A stretch of DNA of 42,877 bases, from the IMG/VR virus record IMGVR_UViG_3300036668_000307, positions 1 to 42,877 of that record; one strand, written 5' to 3'. The notes under the pieces were generated by a model. That model was not told where the DNA came from. It did not search any database and saw nothing but the letters and a program-made list of their open reading frames with translations. This document shows positions 15,836 to 23,297 of this stretch, one piece after another. Every line of letters starts with the position of its first letter. The first letter of the stretch is position 1. Origin of the DNA: a virus. A program made the translations under genes and the position numbers.

Positions 15836-16779
15836 TGAACTATGAACGAATATACAACAACTTATGTGAATTATGCAAAACAACTGATGTTAAAGATCGA
15901 TTAAGCAATAGGAATGCCAACGACGAAAGACTTAGTGTAGACTATATTTATACTGAAAAGCATCATATAGTACCTAGACACGATGGAGGTAAAGATTTAG
16001 AATCTAATTTAGTTGTTATGTTACCTGAGGAACATTATATGGCACATTTATTAAGATTTAAAGCTTATAATAATAGAAACGATTTTTTAGCAATTAGATT
16101 AATGGTTAATGGATATGTTTATAAGAAAAAAGTATCTAGTGTACTGAGTTCTAAATTAAAGAATAAGTTAGTCGCATCATTCAAACAGAACGTATCAATG
16201 TTTAGAAAGCAAAACACATGGCATAGCCATGTGGGTGTAAAGAACATATCTGAAGCAAGGAAGGGTACAATGCCTGTCATAGATTCTGAAACGCTTGAAA
16301 TGATAGGTTCTGTTGATGTAAATCATCCAAACGTTCTATCTGGAAAATGGAGACATCATTCCACTGGTAATATATCAGTAACATGTAAAACAACAGGTGT
16401 TAAGAAATACATAACAGTTAATGAATATAAAGATAATTATGACGAATACACTGCAAATATCGGTGACGCTAAAGGTGACAATAATCCAAGATTTAGTGGA
16501 TTTTCTGATGATGAGCTTGTTAATATTGTATCTGAATTTTCAGTTGAAATGGGATTAGGATTTTTATTCCCATATAGAATGGTTGCGAATCACTATAGAA
16601 AAATTAAAAAGTATGAAAAATTACCAAAATCATTTAGCTCATTTAGATTTAATGGATTAGGTAGTAAAGAATTACATAGATTAGCATCTGAGAAAACCGG
16701 ATTAGTTCTTAATGTATATTACAATAATAATCTAAAAACAAGAAAAGAAATTAAAAACAAAAATATAACAATATGTTAA
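15835..16779 (+). CDS. HNH homing endonuclease in fractured nrdA
   Basis: 314 residues. The HNH core reads YTEKHHIVPRHDGGKDLESNLVVMLPEEHYMAHLL, the same family as the free-standing gene at 13855 but clearly diverged. The remainder contains a W/H-rich segment (SGKWRHHSTGNISVTCKTTGVKK) and C-terminal helices that may bind DNA. This is the only one of the six intein-associated endonucleases that is HNH instead of Vsr-like, so the nrdA intein was colonised by a different nuclease lineage, perhaps from the neighbouring HNH gene. It overlaps the IntC start by 7 nt. The expected target is the intein-free nrdA active-site sequence. Confidence 0.9.
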   Translation: MNYERIYNNLCELCKTTDVKDRLSNRNANDERLSVDYIYTEKHHIVPRHDGGKDLESNLVVMLPEEHYMAHLLRFKAYNNRNDFLAIRLMVNGYVYKKKVSSVLSSKLKNKLVASFKQNVSMFRKQNTWHSHVGVKNISEARKGTMPVIDSETLEMIGSVDVNHPNVLSGKWRHHSTGNISVTCKTTGVKKYITVNEYKDNYDEYTANIGDAKGDNNPRFSGFSDDELVNIVSEFSVEMGLGFLFPYRMVANHYRKIKKYEKLPKSFSSFRFNGLGSKELHRLASEKTGLVLNVYYNNNLKTRKEIKNKNITIC

Positions 16780-16871
16780 AAATACAATATCTGGAAGAAG
16801 AAATTCCAGTTTTCGATATCACAGTAGAGGACAATCATAATTTTTATGCTGACGATATACTAGTGCATAAC
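16773..16871 (+). other. Split intein C-half (NrdA intein)
   Basis: 33 residues ending DDILVHN, with Cys +1, the shortest IntC of the six. Confidence 0.9.
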
Positions 16872-17759
16872 TGTAGCGAGATTCAGCTTCCAACGGATTC
16901 TTTTAATTCGTTTGTATGTTGTTTAGGTTCTATTAATCTTTTACATTGGGATGATATTAAAAAAACAGATGCTATCGAAACATATGTATTGTTCTTAAAT
17001 GCAGTTATGGATGAATTTATTAAGAAGTCATTTAAAATGCCAGGTATGTCAAGGGCACATCGATTTGCCGAACAACATAGAGCATTAGGTCTAGGGGTTC
17101 TTGGCTATCATTCACTATTCCAGTCAAAATTAATAACATTTGACTCTTTACAATCAAAGGCATTAAACCATGATATATTTTCAACTTTAAAGGAAAGAAG
17201 TGATGCGGCATCCCGATGGTTACATGATGAAAAAGGTTATCGATCACTAAGAGATGGATATGCAAATACAACATTAGTTGCGATTGCACCAACAAAGAGT
17301 AGTTCATTTATTTTAGGTCAAGTTTCAATGGGAATAGAACCTATTAAATCTAATTATTTTATTAAAGATTTAGCAAAGTCAAAAACAATATACAAAAATC
17401 CATTTCTTACTGATGAATTAACCAAGTATAACTTAAATACTCCTGAAGTATGGGAAGGAATTCTCAAAAGAGATGGAAGTGTTCAGCACTTAGATTTTCC
17501 AACAAAAGAAGTTTTTAAATCTTTTGTTGAAATTACACCAAAGGAAATAGTTTTACAAGCAGCTCAGAGACAAAAATTTATAGATCAGTCACAATCATTA
17601 AATTTAATGATTCATCCTAGCGTTCCAGCAAAGGACATTAATAAATTGTATTTATATGCACATGAAGAAGGAATCAAAACGCTTTACTATCAATTTAGCC
17701 AAGGTTCAGCTCAATCATTCGCTAGAGATATTTTAGATTGTGCAAGTTGTGAAGCATAA
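16773..17759 (+). CDS. nrdA: Fractured NrdA, IntC + C-terminal piece
   Basis: Residues 1-33 are IntC (VFDITVEDNHNFYADDILVHN). The C-extein begins CSEIQLPTD, so its first residue is the catalytic thiyl-radical Cys (E. coli Cys439-type) followed by Glu441-type Glu. The same Cys serves as the +1 splicing nucleophile. Further landmarks are SFVCCLGSINL (second redox Cys), RHRALGLGVLGYH-type EQHRALGLGVLGYH, the Tyr pair LYYQFSQG on the radical path, and the C-terminal redox CASC that exchanges with glutaredoxin/thioredoxin. All catalytic residues are therefore present once the halves are spliced. A terminator follows at 17817. Confidence 0.93.
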   Translation: MLKIQYLEEEIPVFDITVEDNHNFYADDILVHNCSEIQLPTDSFNSFVCCLGSINLLHWDDIKKTDAIETYVLFLNAVMDEFIKKSFKMPGMSRAHRFAEQHRALGLGVLGYHSLFQSKLITFDSLQSKALNHDIFSTLKERSDAASRWLHDEKGYRSLRDGYANTTLVAIAPTKSSSFILGQVSMGIEPIKSNYFIKDLAKSKTIYKNPFLTDELTKYNLNTPEVWEGILKRDGSVQHLDFPTKEVFKSFVEITPKEIVLQAAQRQKFIDQSQSLNLMIHPSVPAKDINKLYLYAHEEGIKTLYYQFSQGSAQSFARDILDCASCEA

Positions 17760-17816
17760 AGAAACGGCAGCTTGAAATATAGTTGCATTTTAGGACCGGG
17801 TTAGTTCACGGAAAGT

Positions 17817-17848
17817 AAAGCAGGGAATTCGCTACTCCCTGCTTTTTT
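17817..17848 (+). terminator. Rho-independent terminator after nrdA
   Basis: AAAGCAGGGA (17817-17826) pairs with TCCCTGCTTT (17836-17845), followed by T run. The upstream 17760-17816 stretch has no ORF. Confidence 0.88.
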
Positions 17849-17862
17849 ACATATATACATAT

Positions 17863-17871
17863 GATATATAA
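17863..17871 (+). promoter_or_regulatory. Late-like GATATATAA element
   Basis: ATATGATATATAAAG, 19 bp before the start at 17890, a head-protein-like gene; fits the late class. Confidence 0.55.
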
Positions 17872-17889
17872 AGAAAACAGAAAACAATT

Positions 17890-18246
17890 ATGAAATACAT
17901 TAAATTATTTGAACAATTCACATCAACTACTAAAATAAATGAGGCTGGCGATGTTTCTGTGGATAAAATCACTTCACCGGCTGAAAAAAAAGCATTAAAG
18001 TCTGCTTTTGAAGAAGTTGTAACAGGAATCGACAAACTAACATTTAAAAAGAACGGTACAATCGAAGGTCGTCGAGGGTATTTCTATCGACATGGAAGTT
18101 CGCCAGAATCTGTCGCAAAAATATTACAAAGTAGTCTGCGATCTAAAAATATTGAAATTGAAATTGTAAACTCATATGATGATTACAGGTCATGGCCTAA
18201 AGATAGTAATTTTGTAGTAGTATTTAAAATAATTTCAGTATCATAG
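17890..18246 (+). CDS. Putative capsid-targeted internal protein
   Basis: 118 residues. The N-terminus MKYIKLFEQFTSTTKINEAGDV matches the head-protein motif of this genome and has an I-x-E|A site (KINE then AGDV) as used by T4-type gp21 proteases. The mature part (about 100 residues) looks like a small alpha/beta domain: EGRRGYFYRHGSSPESVAKILQ then SKNIEIEIVNSYDDYRSWPKDSNFVVVFKI. No known enzymatic family is recognised. A late-like promoter and flanking terminators isolate it as a single late gene inserted between nrdA and the clamp gene, which suggests an internal head protein injected with the DNA. Confidence 0.65.
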   Translation: MKYIKLFEQFTSTTKINEAGDVSVDKITSPAEKKALKSAFEEVVTGIDKLTFKKNGTIEGRRGYFYRHGSSPESVAKILQSSLRSKNIEIEIVNSYDDYRSWPKDSNFVVVFKIISVS

Positions 18247-18291
18247 TGAAACTAATTTAGTTGATAAAGATTTTACTAAAAATAATTCCTT

Positions 18292-18358
18292 TCCCTGTGA
18301 TAGTATCAAGGGACCGACTCGAAAGAGTTTTAACCTGCTAGAAATAGCAGGTTTTTTT
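18292..18358 (+). ncRNA. Three consecutive hairpins ending in a terminator
   Basis: TCCCT/AGGGA (18292-18296 with 18309-18313) encloses TGATA-G-TATCA. ACTC-GAAA-GAGT (18317-18328) is a GNRA-capped hairpin. AACCTGCTA-GAAA-TAGCAGGTT (18332-18353) plus T7 is a terminator. A degenerate GTGAAAC element starts at 18246, so this may be a short independent RNA of about 70-80 nt; otherwise it is an elaborate 3' UTR. Confidence 0.5.
18332..18358 (+). terminator. Rho-independent terminator before gene 45
   Basis: 9-bp stem with GAAA loop, followed by T7; immediately followed by the GTGAAAC promoter at 18361. Confidence 0.88.
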
Positions 18359-18360
18359 AT

Positions 18361-18390
18361 GTGAAACAAAACGCTAATTATGTTTATAAT
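18361..18390 (+). promoter_or_regulatory. GTGAAAC-N17-TATAAT promoter of gene 45
   Basis: GTGAAAC at 18361-18367, 17-bp spacer, TATAAT at 18385-18390. The clamp gene starts 31 bp downstream. Confidence 0.75.
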
Positions 18391-18421
18391 ACTTAAATAA
18401 TATTATTTATAAATAGACAAC

Positions 18422-19186
18422 ATGAAAATTAGCATTGAAAAAGTAGATCAAAACAATTTTATTGGTTTTGTTAATAGGTTAAAGGTTATTGATACCTTTA
18501 TTTATTTTAAAATTAAAGACGGAGTAATTCAGGCTTCGGCTTATTTACCACAAAGAGATGCGGTAAAGCATCACAGATTGCCAATTGGTCAAGTCTTTCA
18601 ATTAGAAGAAGATGCAATTGACAAGGTTAACAATAATAAGGAATTAAAAATTGCATTTTTTGATGCAAATAGATTAACTGATGCATTTAAGCAATTTGAA
18701 TTCGGCAACATACAGGCAGAAATAGAATTTGTTGAAAATGAAGAAGATTTTGTAGCAACCGAATTTCGTATTTTTAATAATGAATTAGAAATAACATTAT
18801 CATGTTCAGAACCATCCCTTGGATATAAAGATCTAACTGATTCACAGATTGCATCAATCTTTAACGTAGATAATGCTAAATATATATTCGACATGGATTA
18901 CACGGCAACATCAAAGGTCCGTTCACTGTTTGGATTAGACAAAGAAGAAACCTTTACAATTACCACAAGTAAGGCAGGTGTTAGAATGAAAGGTAAGAAT
19001 TATAATTATTTAGTAACAGAGGAATTTAAAGGATCTCCACAAAAGGATGTTACCCTATTTAAAAAATATTTAAATCTATTAGATAAAGAAGATTATACTG
19101 CAAATGTATTAGAAAACCGTGTTGTTTTAAGATCAAAGGATTCAGAAACTCTTTTAACAATTGCAACCTGCCAAACAGCTGAATAG
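18422..19186 (+). CDS. 45: Sliding clamp (gp45-like)
   Basis: 254 residues, close to T4 gp45 (about 228). The sequence has the alternating beta-strand pattern of DNA clamps, with repeated modules such as FIGFVNRLKVIDTFIYFKIKDGVIQASAY (domain 1) and YIFDMDYTATSKVRSLFGLDKEETFTITTSKAGVRMKG (domain 2). A trimeric ring that tethers the polymerase and, in T4, activates late transcription with gp33/gp55 is the expected role. The position directly before gene 43 piece B (2 nt gap) and a dedicated promoter support the call; there are no catalytic motifs to confirm it. T4 places 45 next to 44/62, which are not in this window. Confidence 0.72.
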   Translation: MKISIEKVDQNNFIGFVNRLKVIDTFIYFKIKDGVIQASAYLPQRDAVKHHRLPIGQVFQLEEDAIDKVNNNKELKIAFFDANRLTDAFKQFEFGNIQAEIEFVENEEDFVATEFRIFNNELEITLSCSEPSLGYKDLTDSQIASIFNVDNAKYIFDMDYTATSKVRSLFGLDKEETFTITTSKAGVRMKGKNYNYLVTEEFKGSPQKDVTLFKKYLNLLDKEDYTANVLENRVVLRSKDSETLLTIATCQTAE

Positions 19187-19188
19187 AT

Positions 19189-19899
19189 ATGACAATAGAT
19201 GAATTAATACTAAAACCGGAAGAAGATCTGACACAGAGTGAGATCAAAATATTGGTTGAACATTATTCAATGATGTCAGCTAAATATACAGCATACGAAC
19301 AGGCAGTTAAGGTAATGCTTAACTCAATATATGGTGCATTTGGAAATAAATGGTTTCACTTTTTTAACATAGACATTGCTGAATCTATTACACTACAGGG
19401 TCAATCCGCCATTTTATACTCAGAAAAAATTCTTAATAAGTATTTTCATGAATTTTGGCTTAAAGATAAGCAAGTGCATTCTCATTTTAATATTTCTATT
19501 AAGAATAAACTAGTAAGACCATCTGTTGTTTATATTGACACCGATTCGGTCGTTGGAGATACTTTAATACGCCTAGATAATGGTAAAGGTATTACTATAG
19601 AGAAATTATACAATGAAGGTATTAAATCTATGGGAAGTACCCAAAACGGTCATGAATCAGTTTCTATTAAGAATGATATACTAAACTGGTCAGAGAATAA
19701 CGGGGTGTATTATGCAAACGTTAAGCGGGTAATTAGACATAAGGTAAATAAAGCCAAATGGAAATTAAAAACAAAAAGTGGTAAAGAAATTATTGTAACT
19801 AACGATCACTCTATGATTGTCTTTAGGAACGGAAAAAAAATAGAAGTTAAACCATCTGAAATATTAAAAACAGATAAAGTACTTACTATAAATATTTAA
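19189..19899 (+). CDS. 43: DNA polymerase gp43, piece B (motif B to motif C) + IntN
   Basis: Residues 1-119 are polymerase: after a helical start (MTIDELILKPEEDL...) comes motif B KVMLNSIYGAFGNKW and then YIDTD of motif C. Residues 120-236 are IntN, beginning with Ser (SVVGDTLIRL) and with block B VTNDHSMIV. Splicing to 21264 onwards restores YIDTD-SAYVQF, the catalytic motif C. The start ATG at 19189 follows the clamp stop by 2 nt. This piece must assemble with piece A (11119-12516) without a covalent link, then be trans-spliced to piece C. Total polymerase would be about 863 residues, near T4's 898. Confidence 0.92.
   Translation: MTIDELILKPEEDLTQSEIKILVEHYSMMSAKYTAYEQAVKVMLNSIYGAFGNKWFHFFNIDIAESITLQGQSAILYSEKILNKYFHEFWLKDKQVHSHFNISIKNKLVRPSVVYIDTDSVVGDTLIRLDNGKGITIEKLYNEGIKSMGSTQNGHESVSIKNDILNWSENNGVYYANVKRVIRHKVNKAKWKLKTKSGKEIIVTNDHSMIVFRNGKKIEVKPSEILKTDKVLTINI
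19546..19896 (+). other. Split intein N-half (polymerase intein, Ser1)
   Basis: 117 residues. The only one of the six with Ser in position 1, as is common for polymerase motif C inteins. Block B is EIIVTNDHSMIV. Confidence 0.88.
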
Positions 19900-19912
19900 A
19901 AATAATGTAATA

Positions 19913-19963
19913 TTCCATGATGTATACTGATATATATAATAAATACCAATATACATCATGGAA
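19913..19963 (+). promoter_or_regulatory. Start-codon hairpin with late promoter in loop (pol HEG)
   Basis: TTCCATGATGTATA (19913-19926) is perfectly complementary to TATACATCATGGAA (19950-19963), which contains the ATG at 19958. The loop carries GATATATATAATAAA (19929-19943). Confidence 0.8.
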
Positions 19964-21160
19964 ATAATACACACCCGCAATCTAATACGAGAATTTAAAA
20001 AAAATAAAACTAATGAAATTTTCGATCAAATAACACATGATTTGAATTTGCCATTGTGCATAATCAATAAAACTCACATAATATACCCGAATACATTCGT
20101 TCGTCTATCTAAATTAAATTTAATTAAAATAAACGGTCCATCTGCATTAAGTGAAAAGTTAATTAATGGAAAATATTATAAACTACAAGTATGTCATATT
20201 GGAATGATATCAGAATTTGGAGACGAATATCTACTATTAAATAAATCTAGGGTTTATAATCAACTCAATAAGTTTACAAAGTTCGCATTTCAAGTTAAAG
20301 ATGCTGACTATAATCTAGCAAAGTCTAGTGGATTTGGAGCTGGTGTTTCATTAGATCTTATGATTAAAAAATACGGAAAAGAACAAGGAAGTATTAAATT
20401 CGAAGAGTATCGAGAAAAACAAGCATATTCTAACACATTTGAATATAAACAAAAGAAACATAACTGGTCTAAGGATAAGTTTGATAACTTTAATCGTTCA
20501 AGAGGTGTTACGTTAGATAATTTAATTAAAAAACATGGAAATGACAATGGCACATTAAAATATGATGAATATTGCTTAAGACAATCAGAAACATCTACGT
20601 CAGAATATCTAATTAAGACATTTGGAAAAGAAAGAACTAGAGAAATATTAGATGCAAAGTCTAGAAATTTCAAATGGTTTCAAAAAAAATATGGAGATTC
20701 TTCAACTGAAAAATATATTGAGTATTTAAGTAAAAATAAAAGTAGTTCATACTATTCAAAAATGAGCATTGAATTATTCGACTTATTAATATTTGAATCT
20801 AATCTTGAAGTCTATAAAATATATTATAGGGAAAACGAATACGGAATATATGATAAAAATTCATCAAAATACTTTAAATATGATTTTACAATACCCGATC
20901 TTAAATTAATAATAGAATTCAACGGCGATAAATGGCATGGCAACCCAGGATTATTTAAGGCAAACGACACACCCCATCCACATAATAAAACAATAACAGC
21001 AGCCGACATGTGGAATTATGATGAAATAAAAATGAAAGCAGCTACTGATATGGGTTTTACTGTATTGTACGTTTGGGAAAATGAATATCGAAACAATTTT
21101 GAAAATACCATTATAATACTAAATAAACATATAAATGACATACGAAATAGAAGAAATTGA
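19958..21160 (+). CDS. Vsr-like homing endonuclease in fractured gene 43
   Basis: 400 residues. The C-terminal nuclease core is FKYDFTIPDLKLIIEFNGDKWHGNP, then AADMWNYDEIKMKAATDMGFTVLYVWENEY. The middle contains two similar modules, GVSLDLMIKKYGKEQGSIKFEEY and GVTLDNLIKKHGNDNGTLKYDEY, plus related degenerate units (EYLIKTFGKERTREIL, FQKKYGDSSTEKYIEYL). They look like tandem DNA-recognition repeats; the same module occurs once in the gene 41 and gene 46 endonucleases. It overlaps the IntC start by 26 nt. Its expected target is the intein-free motif C coding sequence. A start-codon hairpin suggests late-only translation. Confidence 0.88.
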   Translation: MEIIHTRNLIREFKKNKTNEIFDQITHDLNLPLCIINKTHIIYPNTFVRLSKLNLIKINGPSALSEKLINGKYYKLQVCHIGMISEFGDEYLLLNKSRVYNQLNKFTKFAFQVKDADYNLAKSSGFGAGVSLDLMIKKYGKEQGSIKFEEYREKQAYSNTFEYKQKKHNWSKDKFDNFNRSRGVTLDNLIKKHGNDNGTLKYDEYCLRQSETSTSEYLIKTFGKERTREILDAKSRNFKWFQKKYGDSSTEKYIEYLSKNKSSSYYSKMSIELFDLLIFESNLEVYKIYYRENEYGIYDKNSSKYFKYDFTIPDLKLIIEFNGDKWHGNPGLFKANDTPHPHNKTITAADMWNYDEIKMKAATDMGFTVLYVWENEYRNNFENTIIILNKHINDIRNRRN

Positions 21161-21263
21161 TAGTATAGAACAAATTGGTGAATTTAATGAAGAGTATGTA
21201 TATGATATAGAAGTAAATGATGACACTCATACATTTATTGGTAATGATATACTGGTGCATAAT
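21135..21263 (+). other. Split intein C-half (polymerase intein)
   Basis: 43 residues ending GNDILVHN with Ser +1. Confidence 0.9.
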
Positions 21264-22103
21264 TCGGCATATGTTCAATTCGAAGAAATGTATGAATCTA
21301 TTGAGTGGAATGATGATTCTATGTCAATAGATAAGTTTATTATGGAATTATATAACTTTAGACTTAAGGATTACATTTTTAAATGTATGGAAAAGTATTC
21401 AGAAGCAACAAATACCGAAAATTTTCTTGTATTTGAATTAGAAACAATAGCATATTCAGGAATATGGTTAGCTAAGAAAAAATATCTTCAAAATATAGCA
21501 TGGGAAGACAGGCTCGATATCAATGACAGGTACCCTTCACTTAAAAAGATAAAAACAATAGGATTTGATACTATTCAAAGCTCAACTCCAGCGATTGCAA
21601 GAAAGCATTTAACGGAAGCTCTTAAATTAATTCTTTCAGAGAAGCCAACTGCATCTTTACTAAAAAGATTAGTAGATTATTTAAAACAATGTAAAAAAGA
21701 ATTTCAGCTCGCAGATATAGATGAAATTTGCTTCAACAAAAGAACAAATAACATCGATAAGTATATTCTAGATGATACGACTGAATTCCAGTATGGCTTA
21801 AAATGCCCATCTAATGTCAAGGCGGCAGGTTTTTATAATTTTCTAATGAATAACAATCCAAAATATAAAAATAAATATAAGATGATTGGCAATGGAGAAA
21901 AGCTTAGACTATACCATTGTAAACACTCTATTTGTGAAATATTTGCATATCAACCAAGTGCACATCCGTATGAAATTGCACCACCAGTGGATTATGAACT
22001 ACAGTTTGAAAAAAGTGTAATTGATCCATTAAACAGAGTTCTTTCAGCGGTAGGATTACATACACTAAACAGAAATTTAATTTATTCAACATCATTATTT
22101 TAA
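21135..22103 (+). CDS. 43: DNA polymerase gp43, IntC + piece C (palm/thumb)
   Basis: Residues 1-43 are IntC (YVYDIEVNDDTHTFIGNDILVHN). The C-extein (279 residues) begins SAYVQFEEMY. It contains the thumb-entry motif WLAKKKYLQNIAWEDR (T4 FWKAKKRYALNVYD-like) and KIKTIGFDTIQSSTPAIARKHL (T4 KIMGMETQQSSTPKAVQ-like). It then has LKCPSNVKAAGFYNFL, and ends NLIYSTSLF. The C-terminal SLF resembles the clamp-binding tail of T4/RB69 gp43. The alignment through the thumb to the last residue shows that the piece is complete. Confidence 0.92.
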   Translation: MTYEIEEIDSIEQIGEFNEEYVYDIEVNDDTHTFIGNDILVHNSAYVQFEEMYESIEWNDDSMSIDKFIMELYNFRLKDYIFKCMEKYSEATNTENFLVFELETIAYSGIWLAKKKYLQNIAWEDRLDINDRYPSLKKIKTIGFDTIQSSTPAIARKHLTEALKLILSEKPTASLLKRLVDYLKQCKKEFQLADIDEICFNKRTNNIDKYILDDTTEFQYGLKCPSNVKAAGFYNFLMNNNPKYKNKYKMIGNGEKLRLYHCKHSICEIFAYQPSAHPYEIAPPVDYELQFEKSVIDPLNRVLSAVGLHTLNRNLIYSTSLF

Positions 22104-22105
22104 AC

Positions 22106-22270
22106 ATGGAAATAGACAGCAAAAATTTAACAGAAGAACAATACGAGATAGTAAAAAAATATCAAAGTATTACTAAAAAACTTGAAAGTCTTCAAACTAA
22201 AATGCAGGCGATACAAGATGAGGCACAATCACTCATGACAGAGCTTGAAGAATTAAGAATAAAATATTAG
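22106..22270 (+). CDS. Small coiled-coil protein, 54 aa
   Basis: A 54-residue ORF 2 nt after the polymerase stop and 16 nt before uvsX, starting MEIDSKNLTEEQYEIVKKYQ and ending MTELEELRIKY. Heptad-like Leu/Ile/Met spacing (ITKKLESLQTKMQAIQDEAQSLMTELEELRIKY) predicts a single coiled coil. The position inside the polymerase-uvsX transcript makes it likely to be expressed. No family is recognised; small coiled-coil proteins at this place could be replication accessory factors, but that is a guess. Confidence 0.65.
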   Translation: MEIDSKNLTEEQYEIVKKYQSITKKLESLQTKMQAIQDEAQSLMTELEELRIKY

Positions 22271-22286
22271 AAAATAAAGAAAATAT

Positions 22287-23243
22287 ATGGCAAAAAATAA
22301 ATTTACATTCGATGACTTAAACGCAGAATTAGCAGGATTAAACCCCTTAGGTTCTGTTATGGACCAATCAAATTTTTCTGAAGTAACAGAATGGATTCAC
22401 ACTGGAAATTATCATTTAAACGCATGTCTTTCTGGTTCGGTATGGGGAGGATGGCCTAATAACCGTTCTTGTTCAATAGCAGGACCATCTGGTACTGGAA
22501 AAACCTTTCTTACATTAAATTCAGTTCGAGAAGCAATTAACATGGGATATTATGTTATTTATTATGATTCAGAAGCTGCAGTAGATAAAGACCAAATGAA
22601 AAAGTTTGGTATTGATATTAGTAAAGTAAATTATCAGCCTGTAAATACTGTACAGGCGTTTAGGACTTCAATCACTACTATTACTCAAAAAATGCAAGAG
22701 GTAAAAAGAAAAGGTGGAGAAGTACAAAAAATCATGATTATTCTTGATTCAGCAGGTAACCTTGCGACTGCAAAGGAAATTGATGATGCAACAAGTGGAA
22801 GTGAAAAGGCAGATATGACTAGATCTAAGATTTTAAAATCTATTTTTAGAATCATAATGACTCCGCTTGCTGATTTAAAAATTCCATTTTTGTTTACTAA
22901 TCATACTTATCAAACACAAGACTTTATTTCAAGACAAGTTGCAGGTGGAGGTTGTTTAGTTCCAGGATCTAAAGTGAGAATGTTCGATAACACCTTAAAG
23001 AACATAGAAGATATAGTAGAAGGTGATTCAGTTCTTACATTAAATGGAGGTATGGAAATAGAAAACACATGGACGTTTGAAAAGAAAACATACCGAATAG
23101 AATTTGAAGATAATACGATTATAGAATGTTCTGAAGATCATAGATTTTTTACAGGTAATGTTGAAGACGATCCATTAGATGACAATAATTGGATATTAGC
23201 AAGAGATTTAGTAAAAAACAATGAAGTGTCTAGATATATATAA
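22287..23243 (+). CDS. uvsX: Fractured UvsX recombinase, N-terminal piece + IntN
   Basis: The N-extein has 222 residues of a RecA-type strand-exchange protein: Walker A GPSGTGKT (about residues 71-78), YYDSEAAVDK, Walker B KIMIILDSAG, FLFTNHTYQ (motif 3-like) and QVAGGG at the end. IntN (96 residues) starts CLVPGSKV and has block B ECSEDHRFF. The insertion falls in the DNA-binding L2 loop region, before TGPEYAASIVLML of the C-piece. UvsX coats ssDNA and drives recombination-dependent replication and repair. Spliced length is about 372 residues (T4 391). The end of the ORF overlaps a late-like promoter at 23233. Confidence 0.92.
   Translation: MAKNKFTFDDLNAELAGLNPLGSVMDQSNFSEVTEWIHTGNYHLNACLSGSVWGGWPNNRSCSIAGPSGTGKTFLTLNSVREAINMGYYVIYYDSEAAVDKDQMKKFGIDISKVNYQPVNTVQAFRTSITTITQKMQEVKRKGGEVQKIMIILDSAGNLATAKEIDDATSGSEKADMTRSKILKSIFRIIMTPLADLKIPFLFTNHTYQTQDFISRQVAGGGCLVPGSKVRMFDNTLKNIEDIVEGDSVLTLNGGMEIENTWTFEKKTYRIEFEDNTIIECSEDHRFFTGNVEDDPLDDNNWILARDLVKNNEVSRYI
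22953..23240 (+). other. Split intein N-half (UvsX intein)
   Basis: 96 residues with Cys1 and block B IIECSEDHRFFTGNV; split after block B. Confidence 0.9.
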
Positions 23244-23266
23244 CAGGTGGTGGTTAACAGCCACCT
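23233..23266 (+). promoter_or_regulatory. Late-like promoter and leader hairpin of uvsX HEG
   Basis: GATATATATAAC (23233-23244) is followed directly by AGGTGG (23245-23250) / CCACCT (23261-23266). Unlike the other endonuclease genes, the hairpin lies after the promoter and does not include the preferred ATG at 23298. Confidence 0.5.
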
Positions 23267-23297
23267 ATTATCTAACAAAAAATTGAAACTACTAAAA

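Noticed and set aside
11119-19545. A seventh split intein at the gene 43 A/B break
   Set aside because: Piece A ends in ordinary fingers sequence (KLKKRLK) and piece B begins in helical polymerase sequence; there is no block A, block B or HN motif at either end.
23247-23297. GTG start at 23247 for the uvsX endonuclease
   Set aside because: It would begin inside a leader hairpin, and the added residues (MVVNSHLLSNKKLKLLK) look like translated leader. ATG at 23298 has the A-rich context typical here.
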